From a bacterium (GTDB taxonomy: Bacteria > UBP14 > UBA6098): 9,825 nucleotides of DNA. Numbering within the stretch: the first letter of the stretch is position 1; every line of letters starts with the position of its first letter. The notes under the pieces are model-generated. The model did not search any database. It was not told the DNA's origin and was given only the letters and a program-made list of their open reading frames with translations. This document shows positions 6,655 to 9,825 of the stretch, one piece after another. The translations under genes and the position numbers were made by a program. The DNA lies in the NCBI GenBank assembly GCA_030642425.1, contig DAOWNU010000038.1:1-9825 (forward strand), in the 5' to 3' direction.

Positions 6655-8576
6655 CCGTCCACTGGTATCCCGACACCGACCTCGACACGCCGGATTCGCT
6701 CGAGACCTGGGCGCATCCGCTGGAGCCGGCGTCCTATATTTTCGTCGCGATAGACAGTCAGGCCTGCGGTTTGCATGTCGATACGGCTTGGGTGCACGTC
6801 CACGTGCAAACCTGGTTCGGATGCTCTCTTTCTGTCGGGGCCGGGGATGACGACACGATTTGTATCGGCTCGGGCGCGTATATCACCGCGATTTCCACGG
6901 GCGGAGTCGGAGATGTTTCCTATCATTGGACTCCGGAATACGGCCTTGCGGACCCATATTCCGCCTCGACATTCGCCTCGCCGGACTCGACTACGCTCTA
7001 TACAGTTACCGCAATCGACGATTCAAGTTGTGTGGACAATGCGAACATTGAGATTTATGTCAAAAGAATAGATATTGCATCGCTTCCCGCGCTCGATATC
7101 TGTGCCGGAGACACGGTGGAGCTGCCTCTGTCGATGTCTTTCGGGGCCGAACCTATTGGCTGGCAATGGTCTCCCGGCGCATTCCTCGGCGACCCGTTTT
7201 CGAGCGCTCCCCTTTGTTTCGCGGACACGAGTATCACTTATACGGTTTCGGCGCTCGACGCCGATGGCTGCGCGGACACCGTTTATATTGCGGTCTCGGT
7301 CGATTCTGTCCGCACTGGCATGAGTGTCGCGCTTTCGCCGGATACTTCTATCGCCTTCGGCGGAACCGCTCATCTTCGCGCGGAAATTTCCGGTGTTAGC
7401 GGCGATTTCGGTTTCGAGTGGAGCCCCTCCGCGTGGCTCGACGACCCGCACAGCCTTACTCCAAACGCCACGCCGCCGGGCGGAACGGTCTATCGTTTTA
7501 TCGCCGCGGATTCTCAGGCCTGTGGGGTCTATCTCGTTGTCGATTCGATAGTTGTGGACATTCTGCCGTCGTTCGAATGCAGCCTGAGTATCACGCCGGA
7601 ATTTTCGGAGACTACGATTTGCAGGGGCGGCTCGATTGCGCTTGAAACTTCGGTCGAACACGCTATAGGTTTGCCCGTATATAGTTGGCATCCAATCGAT
7701 TACCTCGACGACCCGGCTTTGCCCAACCCGATAGCGACCGGTATCGACTCGACAATCGAATACACAGTTGTCGTCGAAGACGATAGTTGCAGCGATACAG
7801 CTTCAGTGATTGTTAATGTAACGCGCGTTAATATATTGTGCGACAGCGTAATAGAGATTTGCAGGGGAGATACAATTCTCCTGAACTCCGCAGTTGAACA
7901 CGGTGTCGAGCCAATCGCATATAATTGGAGTCCCGATATTAACTTAGAGCATTGCGATTCGCATTCGACTTTAGCGTGGCCGGATAACTCGATTATATAC
8001 ACGATAGTGGCCCTCGACGCAGTTGGCTGCCCGGATTCCGCAACCGTGCATATCATTGTAGATACTATATTGACCGGCATGGAGATAAGCGCAATCGCAT
8101 TCCCGGAGGTAATCGCGCCCGGCGACAGCGTTCTTCTGACCGTTCTCGTTTCCGGCTACACCGGCGAAGTCGCCCTGAACTGGTCCGGGCCGGGAACTAT
8201 CGCGGACCCCGGGGCGACGATAACGTGGGCATTCCCGCCCGACTCCTGCTGGTTCGTCGTTACTGTCGGCGACAGCCAGAGATGCGGCGTCTATTCGGTC
8301 TCCGAGAGCGTCTTTGTGCAGGTTGTGCAAAACCCCTGCTCGATTCGTGTCGAGGCGTGGGAAAGCGACACGATATGCCGTGGCGAAAGCGTCGTTCTCA
8401 ACGCCGCCGCGGAGTTCGCGAACGGCCATGTCGATTGGGTCTGGCGGCCTTCCGCGGGTCTGGACGACTCGACATATCAATATCCGAACGCGACGCCGGA
8501 GATGACCACGCACTATTGGGCGGTCGCGACCGACTCGACCGGCTGCGTGGACTCGGCGCGTGTGATTATCGCGGTT
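5254..8576 (+). repeat. Higher-order array of D, E and F Ig-like modules: DEF-DE-DEF-DEF-DE
   Basis: Thirteen modules of 80-89 aa alternate in three classes. D: 5254-5520, 6022-6285, 6541-6806 (contains the frameshift), 7302-7562, 8061-8324. E: 5521-5778, 6286-6540, 6807-7061, 7563-7820, 8325-8576. F: 5779-6021, 7062-7301, 7821-8060. D modules open with a D-[TS]-x3-[TS]-[ML] linker and end near SQ-x-CG[VL]; the second D is diverged there (YQEPCE). E modules open with a short segment ending in Cys, then ICRGD or a variant, and finish at a Cys next to Asp or Ser. F modules carry ICRGD (or ICAGD) and GC but lack the opening Cys. All classes share a [YFW]-x-W-x-P-like core followed by P-x-x-T/S-x-x-[YF]. 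The second and fifth units lack F. Confidence 0.85.
6559..6590 (+). other. Frameshift site: one base missing, probably in the GGG run at 6576-6578
   Basis: Frame 1 gives good module sequence up to MHI (6559-6567), then degenerates and stops at 6654. The third forward frame gives good module sequence from FDTIAIGDSTLLF (6585 onward) to the end of the gene. Adding one base to the G run yields ccg-ccg-ggg-acg-gtt (PPGTV), and the restored module then aligns without gaps to the first D module: DTTIKTMRI/DTVGTTMHI, nine residues, then IYEGSTTEL/IAIGDSTLL. The restored module is 267 nt, the same as that first D module. No slippery heptamer in the proper register is visible, so programmed frameshifting is unlikely. 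A sequencing or assembly error, or a recent mutation, is likelier. Confidence 0.88.
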
Positions 8577-9743
8577 TTGGAAACCCCCGTCGCGGTGGCG
8601 CTCGCGGATAACGACACGCTCTGGCGCGGCGAGAATCTCGTCCTTTCGGGATTCCCGGCGGACAGTTCCCTGAGCTACGAATGGAGTGGCCCGGCGGGAT
8701 TTTTCTCAAACGAACGACTCACCCAAATCGAGGACGTGGACACCGCGAACGCCGGCTGGTTCGTCCTCACAGTTATGAACGAGAACGGCTGTTCCGCTCT
8801 GGACTCCGTTTATATAGTCGTCCGGATACTGCCGATCCTACCGGATATCGAAGTTTCCCCGCTCTCTCTGACGTTCGACCTTTACGGCGACGGCGACACG
8901 ACACAAACGCAGTTTATCAAAATTGAGAACGTCGGCGATACTACACTGTCGGTTCTCGGATCGATGCTGACCGTGGGTTCGAGCGGATTCGCAATCTTCC
9001 CGGACACATCCCTGATACTCTTGCCGGACGAAATAGAATCTGTCGCGGTAACATTCGCCGAAACGATTCCGGGCAATTATAGGGACACGCTGCGTATCGA
9101 ATCGACCGACCCGGACGAATCGGTCGTTCGGGCGCCGCTACTGGGCCGCGTTCATATCCCCCCCGACCCCGCGATCTCCGCATATCCCGATATAGTAGAT
9201 TTTGGGACGGTGATTCTGGACTCGTGCGCGGCGGATTCGGTGAATATAGTCAATTCCGGCGGCGGAATTCTTATCGTGTTCGAGGTTACGCCCGATATTC
9301 CGCAGGTGCGTTTCCTTCGCCCGCCGATGCCGGATTCGCTGTCTTCGGGCGAGAGCCGCTATTATGTGTTCGAGTTCTGTCCGGCGAGTGTCGGCTCGCT
9401 TCACGCGTGGATAAGGGCGGAGGTCAATGTCGCGCCGGATTCGACATTCCTGTTGCTCGCGCTGGGTCTCGGTGTGCGTTTTTCGGATTTTTCGGTGAAC
9501 ACGGAGGTTATCACGCCCAACAGCGACGGCCTAAACGACATATTGAGGTTCAATATCCCGGACGGGATTGTCGATTGGACGGTTGAGATTTACAATTCGG
9601 GTGGCAAGCCGGTCGTTTCCGGGCGATTTTTGGATTGGGACGCAAGAAAGGATGGCTCGGTTGTGCCGATAGGGACGTATTATTTCCGTCTCTCTTCCGG
9701 CGGCGAGACCAAGCTCAGCGGGGCAATATCGGTTATTTATTGA
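6651..9743 (+). CDS. Giant secreted Ig-like array protein, C-terminal part with type-B sorting domain
   Basis: This is the second open frame of the gene begun at 3103. The nominal TTG start at 6651 is not a real start: it lies in mid-domain, and coding similarity in this frame continues upstream to about 6585. No signal peptide is present at this point. The frame completes a D module and adds E, F, D, E, F, D, E and a class-A module (to 8822), two ASH/choice-of-anchor-D domains (about 8844-9156 and 9165-9474) and a C-terminal type-B sorting domain (9492-9740). With the frame restored the protein is about 2,213 aa. The intact reading over the remaining ~3.1 kb shows no decay, which argues for a recent or artificial lesion. 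Type-B CTDs are recognised by type IX secretion and lead to export, usually with a dedicated PorP/SprF partner; the gene at 280-3054 is the obvious candidate. The ligand and surface role are not evident. Confidence 0.88.
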   Translation: MTVHWYPDTDLDTPDSLETWAHPLEPASYIFVAIDSQACGLHVDTAWVHVHVQTWFGCSLSVGAGDDDTICIGSGAYITAISTGGVGDVSYHWTPEYGLADPYSASTFASPDSTTLYTVTAIDDSSCVDNANIEIYVKRIDIASLPALDICAGDTVELPLSMSFGAEPIGWQWSPGAFLGDPFSSAPLCFADTSITYTVSALDADGCADTVYIAVSVDSVRTGMSVALSPDTSIAFGGTAHLRAEISGVSGDFGFEWSPSAWLDDPHSLTPNATPPGGTVYRFIAADSQACGVYLVVDSIVVDILPSFECSLSITPEFSETTICRGGSIALETSVEHAIGLPVYSWHPIDYLDDPALPNPIATGIDSTIEYTVVVEDDSCSDTASVIVNVTRVNILCDSVIEICRGDTILLNSAVEHGVEPIAYNWSPDINLEHCDSHSTLAWPDNSIIYTIVALDAVGCPDSATVHIIVDTILTGMEISAIAFPEVIAPGDSVLLTVLVSGYTGEVALNWSGPGTIADPGATITWAFPPDSCWFVVTVGDSQRCGVYSVSESVFVQVVQNPCSIRVEAWESDTICRGESVVLNAAAEFANGHVDWVWRPSAGLDDSTYQYPNATPEMTTHYWAVATDSTGCVDSARVIIAVLETPVAVALADNDTLWRGENLVLSGFPADSSLSYEWSGPAGFFSNERLTQIEDVDTANAGWFVLTVMNENGCSALDSVYIVVRILPILPDIEVSPLSLTFDLYGDGDTTQTQFIKIENVGDTTLSVLGSMLTVGSSGFAIFPDTSLILLPDEIESVAVTFAETIPGNYRDTLRIESTDPDESVVRAPLLGRVHIPPDPAISAYPDIVDFGTVILDSCAADSVNIVNSGGGILIVFEVTPDIPQVRFLRPPMPDSLSSGESRYYVFEFCPASVGSLHAWIRAEVNVAPDSTFLLLALGLGVRFSDFSVNTEVITPNSDGLNDILRFNIPDGIVDWTVEIYNSGGKPVVSGRFLDWDARKDGSVVPIGTYYFRLSSGGETKLSGAISVIY
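8844..9474 (+). other. Two ASH (choice-of-anchor D) domains in the giant protein
   Basis: The first domain shows the family pattern IEVSPLSLTFDLYGDG, then FIKIENVGDTTLSV, a PDEIESVAVTF strand and YRDTLRIESTDPDE before LLGRV. The second shows ISAYPDIVDFGTVILDS, SVNIVNSGGGILIV and GESRYYVFEFCP. Such MSP-like beta-sandwich repeats are frequent just before the C-terminal anchoring or sorting domain of secreted proteins in the FCB group. They act here as a stalk between the Ig-like array and the sorting signal. Confidence 0.75.
9492..9740 (+). other. Type-B C-terminal sorting domain (CHU_C / gliding-motility-associated family)
   Basis: About 83 residues carry the ordered motifs of this family: VITPNSDGLND (usual TPNGDGxND), VEIYNSGGKPV (usual IYNRWGxxV), FLDWDARKDGSVVPIGTYYF (usual WDGxxxGxxxPxGTYYY) and a final GAISVIY strand. 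The domain ends at the stop codon, as it should. In gliding Bacteroidota, type-B CTDs such as that of SprB need a PorP/SprF-family protein for secretion. Asn-Ser replacing Asn-Gly in the first motif and the loss of the RW pair are small departures. A FlgD-like Ig fold CTD is an alternative name for related domains. Confidence 0.85.
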
Positions 9744-9785
9744 GGTAAAAGGTAATAGGTGCCGCCGACACGCGGAGCAATTTCC

Positions 9786-9814
9786 TTGACTTCACTCTTC
9801 TTATTTCTTATTAT
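9786..9814 (+). promoter_or_regulatory. Sigma70-type promoter for a gene beyond the window
   Basis: TTGACT at 9786-9791 (5 of 6) is followed by exactly 17 bp and TATTAT at 9809-9814 (5 of 6). Transcription would begin near 9821. The last bases contain AAAGGTGAAG, which looks like a Shine-Dalgarno region but would sit almost at the transcript's 5' end. No strong terminator is visible between the stop at 9743 and this promoter, only a 4-bp CCGC/GCGG stem at 9762-9775. Confidence 0.5.
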
Positions 9815-9825
9815 TAAAGGTGAAG

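Noticed and set aside
4537..8822. CRISPR or nucleotide-level tandem repeats
   Set aside because: The periodicity is at the protein-domain level (79-89 aa), with heavily diverged DNA and no spacer-repeat pattern.

Overview
The window holds a two-gene cell-surface cassette, all on the + strand, from a bacterium that probably uses type IX secretion. The evidence is a C-terminal type-B (gliding-motility-associated, CHU_C-like) sorting domain on the large downstream protein and a PorP/SprF-like outer-membrane barrel on the upstream protein. This combination, long secreted Ig-like arrays, weak or absent Shine-Dalgarno sequences and moderate-to-high GC coding DNA fit the FCB superphylum (Bacteroidota relatives or an uncultivated candidate phylum). 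No marker gene is present, so the phylum cannot be named from the sequence.

Layout. Positions 1-279 are non-coding. They contain two adjacent perfect 18-bp palindromes of the same design, a small stem-loop, an AT-rich tract with short direct repeats, and a good sigma70-type promoter (TTGAAA-16-TATAAT) just before gene 1. Gene 1 (280-3054) encodes a ~924-aa exported protein: an N-terminal PorP/SprF-like beta-barrel of about 260 residues, then ~600 extra residues that include a fibronectin-III-like domain and an unrecognised terminal beta domain. After a 48-nt gap comes gene 2, which reads as two open frames (3103-6654 and 6651-9743) but is almost certainly one gene of ~2,213 codons broken by a single missing base near 6576-6578. 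A near-consensus promoter (TTGACT-17-TATTAT) at 9786-9814 points to another gene just beyond the window.

The frame-restored gene 2 product is a secreted giant protein with these parts in order: signal peptide; unrecognised N-terminal domain; FN3; an InlB-repeat-like module; an FW (NBR1-type Ig-like) domain; three Ig-like modules of one class (A); a higher-order array of three other classes in the order DEF-DE-DEF-DEF-DE; one more A module; two ASH (choice-of-anchor D) domains; and the type-B sorting domain. Each D module carries one conserved Cys placed 17-18 residues before an extra Cys at the start of the following E module, which suggests D and E form a covalently stapled pair.

Together the genes resemble the sprF-sprB arrangement of gliding Bacteroidota, in which a PorP/SprF-family protein supports export of a giant type-B-CTD adhesin encoded next to it. 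The unusual points are the long C-terminal extension on the SprF-like protein, the ordered three-module super-repeat, and the frameshift.
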